Assembly: GCA_036822015.1 (NCBI GenBank)
Contig: DAISIL010000017.1
Span: forward strand, 1 to 56,411
Direction of reading: 5' to 3'
Origin: DAISIL01 sp036822015
GTDB taxonomy: Bacteria > Bacteroidota > Bacteroidia > Cytophagales > Bernardetiaceae
Length of the DNA: 56,411 nt
Shown here in pieces: positions 25,685 through 34,361 of the stretch. Under the pieces are notes generated by a model. The model was given only the letters and a program-made list of their open reading frames with translations, was not told the origin of the DNA and did no database searches. Both the position numbers and the translations under genes were made by a program. How positions within the stretch are numbered: the first letter of the stretch is position 1; every line of letters starts with the position of its first letter.

Positions 25685-26923
25685 GGAAAAAAACAACCAC
25701 CTCCGCGTAAACCACAGCATCGCGCCTGCCGCCAATACGTAGCTGCACAGCATGGCCAGGAGTAGTGCCTCCACCGAAGGAAAAAAGACAAACACCACCG
25801 CCACCAACATCCCGTACACAAGCTGGAAGGTCAGTTGAAGACCTGCATAAAGACGCAGCCGCCCGGCAGCCAGCAGCAGTTGTACCAAAAAATACTGCCC
25901 CAGACGAAACACATCTCCCACCAGCACATAGCCAAACAGCCCCTCGGCAGCCACAAAAGCTGGACTAAACAAGTGCCGCAGCACCCACTCGCGCCCCACA
26001 TAAAGCAGCCCCAGGCAAAACAAAAGCAGCAAAAAAACACGTCCCATCACCTGACCCACGTACCGCCGACACACCATCGGATTCGGCAGCAAAGCCGCTA
26101 CTTTGGGATAAAAGATCGTCAGGAAAGTAGCCGAGAACAAAAATACGTAGCTATCCGAAACCTTCACGACGGCCTGCCAATAGCCTAGCTCCTGCCACGA
26201 AAAAATATCCATAGCCAACTGACGAATCACGAGCTGGCTGCCCTTTTCGAGGAACGCCACCCCAAAAGCAACACCGATAAAGCGAAGCAGCACAGCCCGC
26301 TCACCCTGATTGCCCACCCATCCATCCCTCCACCAGCCTAGCCGCTGCCATCTCACTCCGGCAACAAACAAAGCCAATACCCCGCCGGCACTGCTCCCGG
26401 CCTGGTACAAGAGCAACGTCTGCCATAGCTCCCTCTCATCACCCAAACTATACAAAAACAACAGCATCAAGACCGCACCCAGGGCTTGTAAGGTGGCGTA
26501 AGTCCGTACTTGTTCTTGCGAAAGAAAAAAGGAAGAAGCCAAAAAATACAAGACTTGACCTACTAGCGATAGCCACAAGACCAGCAACCATCCCGAAGGG
26601 ATACCAAAAGTCTGCCTGAACCAACCGCTACCCAGCCAAAGCACCACGCCCGCCAACACAAACCACCAGCCGTGCCACCACCAACTCGCCCAAAAGTAAG
26701 CCGATTTGCGGGAACCATCCCCGCTCCAAACCCGAATAAGTCCCTTGTGCAAGCCCTCCTGGGCAGGCAAGTAGAATAGGTTGAGTAGGTTTTGGAAGTG
26801 TGCCAGGAGCGTTAGTCCGGCTGCGCCAAAGTGCCAGGCAAAAAATTTATTGACCAACAAACCCGCCCCAGCACGCAAACTCACGGCCACAAACGACCAA
26901 AAGGAGGTACGCCAAAAACTCAC
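25661..26923 (-). CDS. Wzx-type oligosaccharide flippase
   Basis: A 420-residue membrane protein with about twelve hydrophobic helices. The N-terminus (SFWRTSFWSFVAVSLRAGAGLLVNKFFAWHFGAAGLTLLAHFQNLL) closely follows the opening of WzxE/O-antigen translocases, and I place it in the MOP flippase superfamily. It would move undecaprenyl-linked oligosaccharide across the inner membrane. The start codon is GTG, overlapping the hemC stop in a GTGA arrangement, so it is coupled to hemC with no evident functional link. No glycosyltransferases are next to it. Confidence 0.82.
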   Translation of the reverse strand: MSFWRTSFWSFVAVSLRAGAGLLVNKFFAWHFGAAGLTLLAHFQNLLNLFYLPAQEGLHKGLIRVWSGDGSRKSAYFWASWWWHGWWFVLAGVVLWLGSGWFRQTFGIPSGWLLVLWLSLVGQVLYFLASSFFLSQEQVRTYATLQALGAVLMLLFLYSLGDERELWQTLLLYQAGSSAGGVLALFVAGVRWQRLGWWRDGWVGNQGERAVLLRFIGVAFGVAFLEKGSQLVIRQLAMDIFSWQELGYWQAVVKVSDSYVFLFSATFLTIFYPKVAALLPNPMVCRRYVGQVMGRVFLLLLFCLGLLYVGREWVLRHLFSPAFVAAEGLFGYVLVGDVFRLGQYFLVQLLLAAGRLRLYAGLQLTFQLVYGMLVAVVFVFFPSVEALLLAMLCSYVLAAGAMLWFTRRWLFFSSKPPGDT

Positions 26924-27849
26924 CGGCGGCCTTTGATCCGATCCAGGATTTGCTTTCCTCCCTTGCGAAGGACTTCCTCGGCCAGGGCTGTTCCGATGGC
27001 TCTGGCTTCGGCGGGATCGCCACGCCGCTCACAGCGCACGATCTGCTTGCCGTTTAGGCTGATGACCCCAGCACGCATATACAACTCTCCGCGATCAAGG
27101 CACGCATAACCGAATACAGGCACAGCACAGCCACCCTCAATACGGCTCAAAAAGGCACGCTCGGCATAAAGACAAGTAGCCGTGGAGGCATCATTGGTAG
27201 CCTCAAAAAATATCTTGCGCAACTCCGGATCAAGGTTACGGGAGATTTCCACGGCCAGGGCTCCCTGCCCCACGGCCGGCGTAAACTCGTCGATGTCCAG
27301 TTCTTGGGTGATATAGGCATCGTAGTCCATGCGTTCGACCCCTGCCTCGGCCAGAATGAGCGCGTCGCAGTGTCCCTCATCGAGTTTGCGCATACGGGTC
27401 TGGATGTTTCCCCGAATGTTTACCGTCCTGACATGGGGGTAGTAGTGCTTGAGCATCGCCACCCGCCGCGTAGAAGATGTACCGACGACCCAGGGGCGTT
27501 CCGAATCCAGACGAAAATCTTTGTTGTAGCTCACCACGACATCACGGGGCGACTCCCGCTCGGTAAAGGCAAGAATCTCAAATGCCTCGGCAACCGATGA
27601 GGGTACATCTTTGGCACTATGTACGGCCAGATGTACATCACCGCTCAACAACTGCTCCTCCAGCTCCTGGGTAAAAACTCCCTTACCACCGATCTTGGCG
27701 ATGGTCTTGCTCAAAATCTTATCACCTTTGGTTTCTATGGGAACAATTTCACAGGCTAATCCTTGTGCATAAAGAAGTTGCGATACATGGTTGGCCTGCC
27801 AGAGGGCAAGTTCACTACTGCGTGTTCCGATTTTGATAAGCGGCTCCAA
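26920..27849 (-). CDS. hemC: Hydroxymethylbilane synthase (porphobilinogen deaminase)
   Basis: HemC joins four porphobilinogens into hydroxymethylbilane for haem and other tetrapyrroles. The 309-residue protein has the N-terminal KIGTRSSELAL signature, the catalytic Asp81 in HSAKDVP, the arginine-rich NIRGNIQTRMRKL region and the cofactor-attachment Cys241 in EGGCAVP. The start appears to be TTG at 27849; upstream in frame I found no ATG, and the TTG falls exactly where the family begins. It is first in a coupled pair with the flippase gene. Confidence 0.95.
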   Translation of the reverse strand: MEPLIKIGTRSSELALWQANHVSQLLYAQGLACEIVPIETKGDKILSKTIAKIGGKGVFTQELEEQLLSGDVHLAVHSAKDVPSSVAEAFEILAFTERESPRDVVVSYNKDFRLDSERPWVVGTSSTRRVAMLKHYYPHVRTVNIRGNIQTRMRKLDEGHCDALILAEAGVERMDYDAYITQELDIDEFTPAVGQGALAVEISRNLDPELRKIFFEATNDASTATCLYAERAFLSRIEGGCAVPVFGYACLDRGELYMRAGVISLNGKQIVRCERRGDPAEARAIGTALAEEVLRKGGKQILDRIKGRR

Positions 27850-27938
27850 ATCCGTTGGCTGGTTGATGTCCGAAAGTTTAAAAGCGAATATTACGCAAAT
27901 TTACGACATAGCGCAATCTTTTTGCCATATTTTATATC

Positions 27939-28931
27939 TTACAAGCCTTTCTGCTTTTCTATGATCGCCGCTACCAAAGGATTGGATTTGCCATAACTGA
28001 CCAGATGTACCTCTAAGGGCAAGGCAGCAAAACGCTCGAGCGATGCCTCAATGGCGGCCCGTATCCACTGCTGGTCATTGCCAAAAACACCGCCGCCGAG
28101 GAGCGTAAGATACAAGCTCGGGTTTTGGGTGCGGGCGTAGTTCTGGGCAGCTACATGGAAGGTAGCCTCGTAACTTGCCTCCAGGATCAGTTGAGCAAAA
28201 ACTGCCCAATCGCGGGGCGGCATATCGTTGTAAGCCACCGGCAATGCCGAACCATACACCTGCGATACCGTATGCCCATCGTCGGATAAGATCACCTCCG
28301 TATCCTCCTGAATGCCCACACACAAGGCCGCCTTGATCGCCTCCGGCGAAAGCTGCTCCAGGCGTGCGTTGAGGCGGTGTAGCTGGCTGCGGTCAGCTAA
28401 GGCATAGCCATTTTGCATCCACCAAAAACGCCCATCGGCATTGCCTAGCAGCGTGCCAAGAGCGTGTAGGGTGTCGATCTGTCGATCCTGGCTTTGCCCG
28501 ATTTGCCCGCCGAGCGGCACAAAATAGTTGCGATACACCGTACCTGCCCCACAGGCGATGGCACAAGCGGGGCCTTGCGTGCGGTCGTATGCGTAGCGTG
28601 CTACCCCTGCTTCGGGGGTGATCTCGGGGCTGACCATTTCGAGGAGATTAAACTGCGAGGCCACCTGAAACACCGCACCAGCCGTGGCCGGATCACGATG
28701 CAAGTCCTGTACGTCAGCAACTGTTTCGGTCAGTCGGAGCTTGCCGCTCGGCAGAGGCAAAGCCGCCGTCTGCTGGCGCAACTCGCCCAGGCTCGGCATT
28801 CGGAGCGTACCTGCGCGATAACGCCTGCCGTTGGCCGACGAATGAATATAGCCTGCCTCATAGGTGAGCATACGACGCACCTGCTCGGGGCTTTGCTCAA
28901 CGAAACCAAAGTATTTTTCAAACCAGTCCAT
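27939..28931 (-). CDS. Conserved protein of unknown function, possible macro-like fold
   Basis: A 330-residue soluble protein. I recognise the segment FQVASQFNLLEMVSPEITPEAGV followed by YAYDRTQGPACAIACGAGTVYRNYF from conserved uncharacterised proteins in diverse organisms, but cannot name the family with confidence. The late LTLLGGGVFGN motif is like the glycine-rich loop of ADP-ribose-binding macro domains, which would make it a candidate binder of ADP-ribose or related nucleotides; that is inference. There is no signal peptide. It begins right at the stop of the porin gene (TGATG), so the two are co-transcribed. Confidence 0.55.
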   Translation of the reverse strand: MDWFEKYFGFVEQSPEQVRRMLTYEAGYIHSSANGRRYRAGTLRMPSLGELRQQTAALPLPSGKLRLTETVADVQDLHRDPATAGAVFQVASQFNLLEMVSPEITPEAGVARYAYDRTQGPACAIACGAGTVYRNYFVPLGGQIGQSQDRQIDTLHALGTLLGNADGRFWWMQNGYALADRSQLHRLNARLEQLSPEAIKAALCVGIQEDTEVILSDDGHTVSQVYGSALPVAYNDMPPRDWAVFAQLILEASYEATFHVAAQNYARTQNPSLYLTLLGGGVFGNDQQWIRAAIEASLERFAALPLEVHLVSYGKSNPLVAAIIEKQKGL

Positions 28932-30004
28932 CAGAAGGAAATGCTTAAAGATGTACCTATGGCATAATTACTAGTCGTAGGTTGGTCATCGCGATTCAAG
29001 AAAATAGCACCGTTTTGGCTACCAAAGCCCCTGGCTTCTATGCGCCAAAGGAAGTTCTGCGCCCATCGGATGTCAAGATTGAGGGAGTATCCCAGGACTT
29101 CAAATCCGTTAGCCACAATCACGCCGCCTTTGTCCGAGTAGTACTCTAAGCGTCCGGCTAAGGCTATCTTTTGGGTTGGTGCAAAACGGGCGATAAAAGT
29201 AGGAACATACCAGGTGTGGTAATCCGTGCTACCTTTTGCTTTTTGTTCGGCTCCGATGTCAAAGCCTACAAGCAAGCCAAGTTTATCTGAAAGTTGAAAT
29301 TGACCATAAAAGTTATGGAAATAGCGCATCTGCCGAAGGCTATCCGGCGTATCACTCCCGATAAAGGAACTGCTGTTGAGCATGATTTTTTCGTGGGGTG
29401 TCCAGGTGATTTGATGCCCAAAGGCAGGGGTTTGGTTGCCGGGGACGCGCTGTATCCGTTGCCAGCCATTGAGGAACTGCCCACTCAAAAACCATTGCTC
29501 GTTATCACTTGCGTAAGAGAGTTTTACACCGGATGAGTAGTAGGGTGAACTCTCGGCAGCCAGGCTACGGGTCATGTTCCAGCAGTCGGCACCAATGGCA
29601 CTCCCAAAACCGAGATGGGAAGCAAAGGTACCCGCATCTAGCCACAGGTTTTTTGTTGGGGAGATTTTGATGCCGGCGTTGGCTTCAAAGATGTTTTTCA
29701 GTGCTTCTGCGGCTAAATTGGCGTTGGCGTAAGTACCTGCCATGAAGGCCAACTTACCCCGTAGCCTCTGGCGGGTATATTCGGCTTGAATAAAGCCAAA
29801 GTTGAGGTTGATCTCGTTGTGGCGGTTGAAAGAAAACAAGAAATCGGGGCGGGTATGACCCGAAGGGTTAGCGAAGTCATAGATGTAATACGTCTCGATG
29901 TATCCACTGATTGTGAGCGACTTATCACGCTCCTCCTCCTGGGCTAGGGCATGGCTTATGGCAAGGGTTGTCCAGATAAACAACAAAAAAATGATGGGCT
30001 TCAT
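28931..30004 (-). CDS. Outer-membrane beta-barrel porin
   Basis: A 357-residue protein starting at the ATG at 30004 (MKPIIFLLF). A signal peptide ends at about ALAQ. The mature part starts with the SGYIETYYIYDFANP strand and continues with alternating aromatic strands, closing in ...SISF; this matches the Bacteroidota porin family (BBP2 type). It is expected to let small solutes cross the outer membrane. The promoter is in the 152-base divergent gap with the InsA-like gene. The next gene starts at its stop codon. Confidence 0.8.
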   Translation of the reverse strand: MKPIIFLLFIWTTLAISHALAQEEERDKSLTISGYIETYYIYDFANPSGHTRPDFLFSFNRHNEINLNFGFIQAEYTRQRLRGKLAFMAGTYANANLAAEALKNIFEANAGIKISPTKNLWLDAGTFASHLGFGSAIGADCWNMTRSLAAESSPYYSSGVKLSYASDNEQWFLSGQFLNGWQRIQRVPGNQTPAFGHQITWTPHEKIMLNSSSFIGSDTPDSLRQMRYFHNFYGQFQLSDKLGLLVGFDIGAEQKAKGSTDYHTWYVPTFIARFAPTQKIALAGRLEYYSDKGGVIVANGFEVLGYSLNLDIRWAQNFLWRIEARGFGSQNGAIFLNRDDQPTTSNYAIGTSLSISF

Positions 30005-30085
30005 GACGCGAAATACGGCAGTTTCTACCAATTTTGCAAGCGTCGCGATTGTTTGCCAAATGATCTATGGAAAAAATAAGCAAAT

Positions 30086-30095
30086 ACAAATTTGT
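30086..30095. promoter_or_regulatory. Palindrome ACAAATTTGT in the divergent promoter
   Basis: A perfect 10-base palindrome inside a near-symmetrical longer stretch (CAAATACAAA/TTTGTCTTTTG). It lies 61 bases before the InsA-like gene and 82 bases before the divergent porin, so it could serve both. No regulator is proven to bind it. Confidence 0.3.
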
Positions 30096-30156
30096 CTTTT
30101 GTGCTAAATTGATGTATCTATGCAAAAATAAAATAGCTATCTAACGCTAAAATACT

Positions 30157-30585
30157 ATGGCTATCCAAAAGAAACCCGATTGCCCACGCTGCCAAAGTAC
30201 GTCCGTCATCAAGAGCGGCTTTGCCAACAACCGCCAGCGTTATCGCTGCAAGAGCTGCAACTATTTTTTTACGGTCTTGAAAGAGGGAAAAAAAATAGAC
30301 AATTACTATGTTGTCAAGGCTTTACAGTTGTATTTAGAAGGATTGAGTTTTCGAGAAATTGAGCGGCTGCTCGGTGTAAGCCATGTTTCGGTGAGTAATT
30401 GGGTAAGGCAATACAAGGTTCATCGTCCGGATGAGTTTGATTATCGCCCGAGTTATCGGATATTTACGCATAAGGAATTGCTGGATTTTTTGTCTTCGCG
30501 GGAAAACATCCAGGATGCTGGGCTGGTGGTTACGCCCATTGGTGATAAGTTTATGGTGATCCTTTGGGAGAGATTTAGAGAGTAA
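30157..30585 (+). CDS. InsA-like zinc-ribbon plus helix-turn-helix protein (domesticated IS1-type)
   Basis: A 142-residue protein with an N-terminal zinc ribbon (Cys9, 12, 31, 34 in CPRC and CKSC) and then a helix-turn-helix (about residues 50-85, ALQLYLEGLSFREIERLL...VSHVSVSNWVR). This is the architecture of InsA, the DNA-binding part of IS1-type transposases. There is no catalytic InsB frame, no terminal repeats and no target duplication around it. I infer a domesticated DNA-binding protein acting as a regulator. The nearest targets are the porin-symporter genes downstream and the porin divergently upstream. It could also be a remnant of an old insertion sequence. Confidence 0.7.
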   Translation: MAIQKKPDCPRCQSTSVIKSGFANNRQRYRCKSCNYFFTVLKEGKKIDNYYVVKALQLYLEGLSFREIERLLGVSHVSVSNWVRQYKVHRPDEFDYRPSYRIFTHKELLDFLSSRENIQDAGLVVTPIGDKFMVILWERFRE

Positions 30586-30601
30586 GTTACTTTTCTTCAA
30601 A

Positions 30602-30645
30602 CAGTTAATAAAAAAACTATACACAGTTAGCAAAAAAATACATAC
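30602..30645. repeat. Two direct repeats of 22-base period upstream of a porin gene
   Basis: CAGTTAATAAAAAAAC (30602) and CAGTTAGCAAAAAAAT (30624) match at 13 of 16 bases and are 22 bases apart, two DNA turns, so both face the same side of the helix. They sit just before the likely -7 region of the porin gene and are a candidate operator. Confidence 0.45.
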
Positions 30646-30717
30646 GTTTTGTAAATACCTTTCTTGTTGTTGTATCCTTGTCCTAACAATTATTCACACT
30701 CAACACAACTAAGCACA

Positions 30718-32040
30718 ATGAAACACTCAAGCCAACGATTTTTCGCTTCATTTTTTATGCTCTGGCTCTTGTTGGGCGTAAGTGTGTGGGCGCAAGAAAA
30801 GAAGGAGATCGATCACTCCTACAAGCCCCTCACACTCAAACTCAATGACGACGGTAGCAAGTACGTCCGGTTTATCATCTGGCATCAGCAGTGGCTTCAA
30901 ACGGGCAACCTAGCTGCCGAGGACAGCAAACTGCAACTGACTTCTTTTGCCCGCCGCTCCCGCTTTTTGGCTTTTGCCCAAATCTCACCGCGCTTCTTGA
31001 TCCTGACCCACATCGGTCTGAACAACTTAGGACCAGGCAACATGACCCCGCTCGGTAATGGCCCAGGGACTGGGGCTACGCAGTTCTTCCTGCATGATGC
31101 CTGGGGAGAGTTCAAGATCACCCCCAACAGTAACAAACTTTATGTCGGTACGGGGCTACATTACTGGAAAGGACTCACGCGCCTGGCCAACCAAAGCACG
31201 CTCAACTTTATGACCATGGACAACACACGTCCCTTTGTGCATTGGCATTCCCTGGGCGTAACGGATCAGTTTGCCCGCCATTTTGGGGTGTATGCCAAAG
31301 GGCAGTTGGGTAAGTTTGAGTACCGAGTTGCGGCCAACAACCCCATGAACCCTAGAAATGCCCTGGGTGCTGGACGGCATTTTGGTTCCGAAGAAAGCGA
31401 CCTGACCTATGATGGCTCCGGTGGCTCTTTTGGAAATGCTGACCGTCTGACATCAGACGAAAAGCCCACAGGCTACATGATCGTGGAGGGCTATGGGCAG
31501 TATAGCATTTTTGATAAAGAATCTGACAAGCTCCCCTACAAGGTAGGTACGTACCTGGGAAGTAAGAAAATCCTCAACATCGGGGCGGGTTTCTTTGCCC
31601 ACCCCAACGGCATGTACAACACGGCCACCAACGAACACGAAAACGTAACGCACCTAGCCGTTGATGCCTTTTTGGATATGCCGCTTTCTGAGGGCGACTG
31701 CCTCAATGCTTACGCCTCTATCATGAACTTCAACTACGGCGATAACTATGTGAGCCGTTGGGCCGGTACAGGAACCGTGTTTTATGGGCAAGTAGGATAC
31801 AAACTTCCCAAATTGCCCGTGATGCCCTATGTCTCTTTGCAGATGGCGAGCTACGATGGCATGGCAGAGAATATCAGTGAGTTCAACTTTGGGGTAAACT
31901 ACTACATCAGCGGGCATAATGCCAAACTGACCTTAGAGTATCATCAGATCACAAACGATATTCGTGAAGCATCCATCAGCGACTTCGGCGACAACAACCG
32001 CAACAGCCAAATCCGCTTGCAGATGCACATCTTCTTATAG
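30718..32040 (+). CDS. Porin linked to the DUF4212 symporter
   Basis: A 440-residue outer-membrane protein from the ATG at 30718; an upstream TTG is rejected. A signal peptide (MKHSSQRFFASFFMLWLLLGVSVWAQ) precedes the characteristic SYKPLTLKLNDDGSKYVRFI opening and ...TGLHYWKGLTRLANQSTLNF..., which I recall in Bacteroidota next to cation:acetate-type symporters. The end LQMHIFL fits a barrel. It lies 60 bases before DUF4212 and probably brings the same solute across the outer membrane. A -7-like TACGTTTTG is present at 30643. Confidence 0.8.
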   Translation: MKHSSQRFFASFFMLWLLLGVSVWAQEKKEIDHSYKPLTLKLNDDGSKYVRFIIWHQQWLQTGNLAAEDSKLQLTSFARRSRFLAFAQISPRFLILTHIGLNNLGPGNMTPLGNGPGTGATQFFLHDAWGEFKITPNSNKLYVGTGLHYWKGLTRLANQSTLNFMTMDNTRPFVHWHSLGVTDQFARHFGVYAKGQLGKFEYRVAANNPMNPRNALGAGRHFGSEESDLTYDGSGGSFGNADRLTSDEKPTGYMIVEGYGQYSIFDKESDKLPYKVGTYLGSKKILNIGAGFFAHPNGMYNTATNEHENVTHLAVDAFLDMPLSEGDCLNAYASIMNFNYGDNYVSRWAGTGTVFYGQVGYKLPKLPVMPYVSLQMASYDGMAENISEFNFGVNYYISGHNAKLTLEYHQITNDIREASISDFGDNNRNSQIRLQMHIFL

Positions 32041-32100
32041 CCGCTGCTTTTTGCCTGTTTTACTTCTTTTACTTTTCTCACAAAAAAAACAACAACAGTT

Positions 32101-32361
32101 ATGTCAAAGGACAAGTCAATGAAAGCCTACTGGAAAAAGAACATTTCCTATGTGCTGATCTTAATTGCGATCTGGTTTACGGTCTCGTTTGGGTTTGGTA
32201 TCCTCTTCGTGGATGCCCTGAACAATATCAAAATCGGTGGTGCTAAGCTGGGCTTCTGGTTTGCGCACCAAGGCTCTATCTACGTATTTGTCGTCCTGAT
32301 CTTTGTCTATGTTTGGTTGATGAACAAGCTCGACCAGGAATTTGACGTGGACGAAAAATAA
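32101..32361 (+). CDS. DUF4212 small subunit of a sodium:solute symporter
   Basis: An 86-residue protein with two transmembrane helices (about 14-37 and 54-75). The Trp-rich WKKNISYVLILIAIWFTVSFG first helix and the RLGFWFAHQGSIYVFV-like loop (here KLGFWFAHQGSIYVFV) identify the DUF4212 family. Members are encoded just before a large sodium:solute symporter, as here, and are taken as its small subunit. The gene is 47 bases before the symporter gene. Confidence 0.92.
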   Translation: MSKDKSMKAYWKKNISYVLILIAIWFTVSFGFGILFVDALNNIKIGGAKLGFWFAHQGSIYVFVVLIFVYVWLMNKLDQEFDVDEK

Positions 32362-32408
32362 CCCCCACACTTCAAACCCTTTTCACTCACAAAAAAACTT
32401 TTTTACTC

Positions 32409-34112
32409 ATGGATGTACAAGTAGTAACCCTGATTATTGTAGGGATCACATTCGCACTCTACATCGGTATTGCCATCTGGGCGCGTGCCGGATCAACGAA
32501 AGAGTTTTATGTCGCCGGTGGCGGCGTTTCTCCCCTGGCCAATGGTATGGCTACGGCAGCCGACTGGATGTCAGCGGCTTCTTTTATCTCTATGGCGGGC
32601 TTGATCTCGTTTATGGGCTATGACGGTGGTGTTTATCTGATGGGCTGGACGGGAGGTTACGTCCTGTTGGCATTGCTGCTGGCACCTTATTTACGCAAGT
32701 TTGGCAAGTTTACGGTACCTGATTTTATTGGTGATCGGTACTACTCCAACGTAGCCCGCTCGGTGGCCGTTGTTTGTGCCATCGTGGTTTCGTTTACGTA
32801 TGTAGCCGGACAGATGCGCGGGGTAGGTGTGGTGTTTTCTCGCTTTTTGGAGGTGGACATCAACACGGGCGTTGTGATCGGGATGATTATCGTGTTTTTC
32901 TACGCCGTTATGGGTGGCATGAAGGGCATCACCTACACACAGGTAGCCCAGTATTGCGTCTTGATTTTTGCTTATATGATTCCGGCCATCTTTATTTCGC
33001 TCCAAATGACCGGAAACGTAATCCCGCAGTTGGGCCTTATCGGTGATGCCGTTGGTACGGGTACGCCGCTCCTGGACAAACTCGACGGCTTACAGCAAGA
33101 ACTGGGTTTCCACGAGTACACCAGTGGTAGCAAGACCATGATCGACGTATTTTGTATCACCTTTGCCCTCATGGCCGGTACGGCTGGTCTGCCTCACGTG
33201 ATTGTTCGTTTCTTCACCGTACCACGGGTGAAGGATGCCCGCATCTCGGCTGGTTGGGCTTTGATCTTTATCGCGATTCTCTACACGACCGCTCCTGCCA
33301 TTGCTGTCTTTGCACGGGTAAACCTGATTCAGACCGTAACCAACGCCGACTACAACGCCTTTGCCGAAGATCATTGGTTCAAAAAATGGGAAGGCACAGG
33401 GCTTATCAAGTTTGATGACAAGAACGGCGATGGCAAAATCCAATATGTAGCTGATGCAGCCGTCAATGAACTCAAAATTGATAACGACATCATGGTACTG
33501 GCCAACCCCGAAATTGCGCAGCTTCCCGTATGGGTGATTGCGTTGGTGGCAGCCGGTGGTTTGGCGGCCGCCCTCTCAACGGCAGCTGGTCTGCTTCTGG
33601 TGATCTCGGTGGCTGTCTCGCACGACCTAATGAAGATGCAGATCAAGCCCGACATGACCGAAAAAGAAGAGATGATGTGGGCCCGTATCGGAGCCGTCTT
33701 TGCCGTACTCGTAGCTGGTTACTTTGGCATCAACCCTCCGGGCTTTGTGGCTGCTACGGTAGCACTGGCCTTTGGTTTGGCGGCGGCATCGTTCTTCCCT
33801 GCCATTATCCTGGGTATCTTCGATAAGCGCATGAACCGCGAAGGAGCCGTAGCCGGTATGGTATTGGGTATCTCGATTATGTTTTACTACATGCTTGCCT
33901 ACAAACTTCAAGTCTTTGGTGCCGAAGGTTTTGGCAAAGACAACTGGTGGCTTGGTATCTCTCCCGAAGGCTTTGGCACGATTGCGATGGTCGTCAATTT
34001 GGTGGTTTCCTTCACCGTATCTCGCCTGACACCACCGCCGCCGGCCGATGTACAAGAGATCGTAGAAAACATCCGCTTCCCCCGTGGGGCAGGCAAAGCA
34101 CACGCGCATTGA
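32409..34112 (+). CDS. Sodium:solute symporter family protein (acetate-type, VC_2705 group)
   Basis: A 567-residue inner-membrane transporter with about 13 helices. The early motif RAGSTKEFYVAGGGVSPLANGMATAADWMSAASFI is diagnostic of the ActP-like sodium:solute symporters that pair with DUF4212. Later PHVIVRFFT and AAALSTAAGLLLVISVAVSHDL are also conserved. The family moves short monocarboxylates such as acetate with sodium; I infer this but cannot fix the substrate. It completes an uptake set with the porin and DUF4212, and is followed by an 18-base inverted repeat and a 2-TM protein. Confidence 0.92.
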   Translation: MDVQVVTLIIVGITFALYIGIAIWARAGSTKEFYVAGGGVSPLANGMATAADWMSAASFISMAGLISFMGYDGGVYLMGWTGGYVLLALLLAPYLRKFGKFTVPDFIGDRYYSNVARSVAVVCAIVVSFTYVAGQMRGVGVVFSRFLEVDINTGVVIGMIIVFFYAVMGGMKGITYTQVAQYCVLIFAYMIPAIFISLQMTGNVIPQLGLIGDAVGTGTPLLDKLDGLQQELGFHEYTSGSKTMIDVFCITFALMAGTAGLPHVIVRFFTVPRVKDARISAGWALIFIAILYTTAPAIAVFARVNLIQTVTNADYNAFAEDHWFKKWEGTGLIKFDDKNGDGKIQYVADAAVNELKIDNDIMVLANPEIAQLPVWVIALVAAGGLAAALSTAAGLLLVISVAVSHDLMKMQIKPDMTEKEEMMWARIGAVFAVLVAGYFGINPPGFVAATVALAFGLAAASFFPAIILGIFDKRMNREGAVAGMVLGISIMFYYMLAYKLQVFGAEGFGKDNWWLGISPEGFGTIAMVVNLVVSFTVSRLTPPPPADVQEIVENIRFPRGAGKAHAH

Positions 34113-34123
34113 TAGAAATCCCT

Positions 34124-34167
34124 ATTTTTGTCCTTATTCATCTCCAAAAATGGATAAGGACAAAAAT
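34124..34167. repeat. 18-base inverted repeat after the symporter gene
   Basis: Arms ATTTTTGTCCTTATTCAT and ATGGATAAGGACAAAAAT (one mismatch, giving a G-T pair) flank an 8-base loop. A stable RNA hairpin is expected, but no T tract follows, so it is not a classic terminator. It ends 11 bases before the small 2-TM gene and might affect stability or translation of that mRNA. Confidence 0.6.
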
Positions 34168-34178
34168 TAAAAGGGATC

Positions 34179-34361
34179 ATGCAACGTCAAAACCTCGTGT
34201 TCATATTTGCTCTGATGGTGTTGGCTTTTGGTGTGCCAATCCTCGGATTATTTGATAAACCTGTTCTCCTTTGGGGTTTGCCGCTCCTGTATGTGTATGT
34301 GTTTGGTGTATGGCTTGGGTTTATTTTCTTATTAGCGATTGTGCTACGGCGCAATCGCTAA
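34179..34361 (+). CDS. Small two-helix membrane protein, DUF3311-like
   Basis: A 60-residue protein with two hydrophobic helices (about 6-25 and 31-54) and a basic end (LRRNR). The GLPLLYVYVFGVW segment and the place next to a sodium:solute symporter recall small DUF3311-type partner subunits, but the match is only from memory. It may be an extra subunit of the symporter 66 bases upstream. Its last codons form the first and second arms of the terminator hairpin at 34332, an uncommon overlap of coding and stop signals. Confidence 0.6.
   Translation: MQRQNLVFIFALMVLAFGVPILGLFDKPVLLWGLPLLYVYVFGVWLGFIFLLAIVLRRNR

Noticed and set aside
30157..30585. Complete IS1-type insertion sequence
   Set aside because: No InsB frame, terminal repeats or target duplication are visible.
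34124..34167. Rho-independent terminator after the symporter
   Set aside because: No T tract follows the hairpin on either strand.
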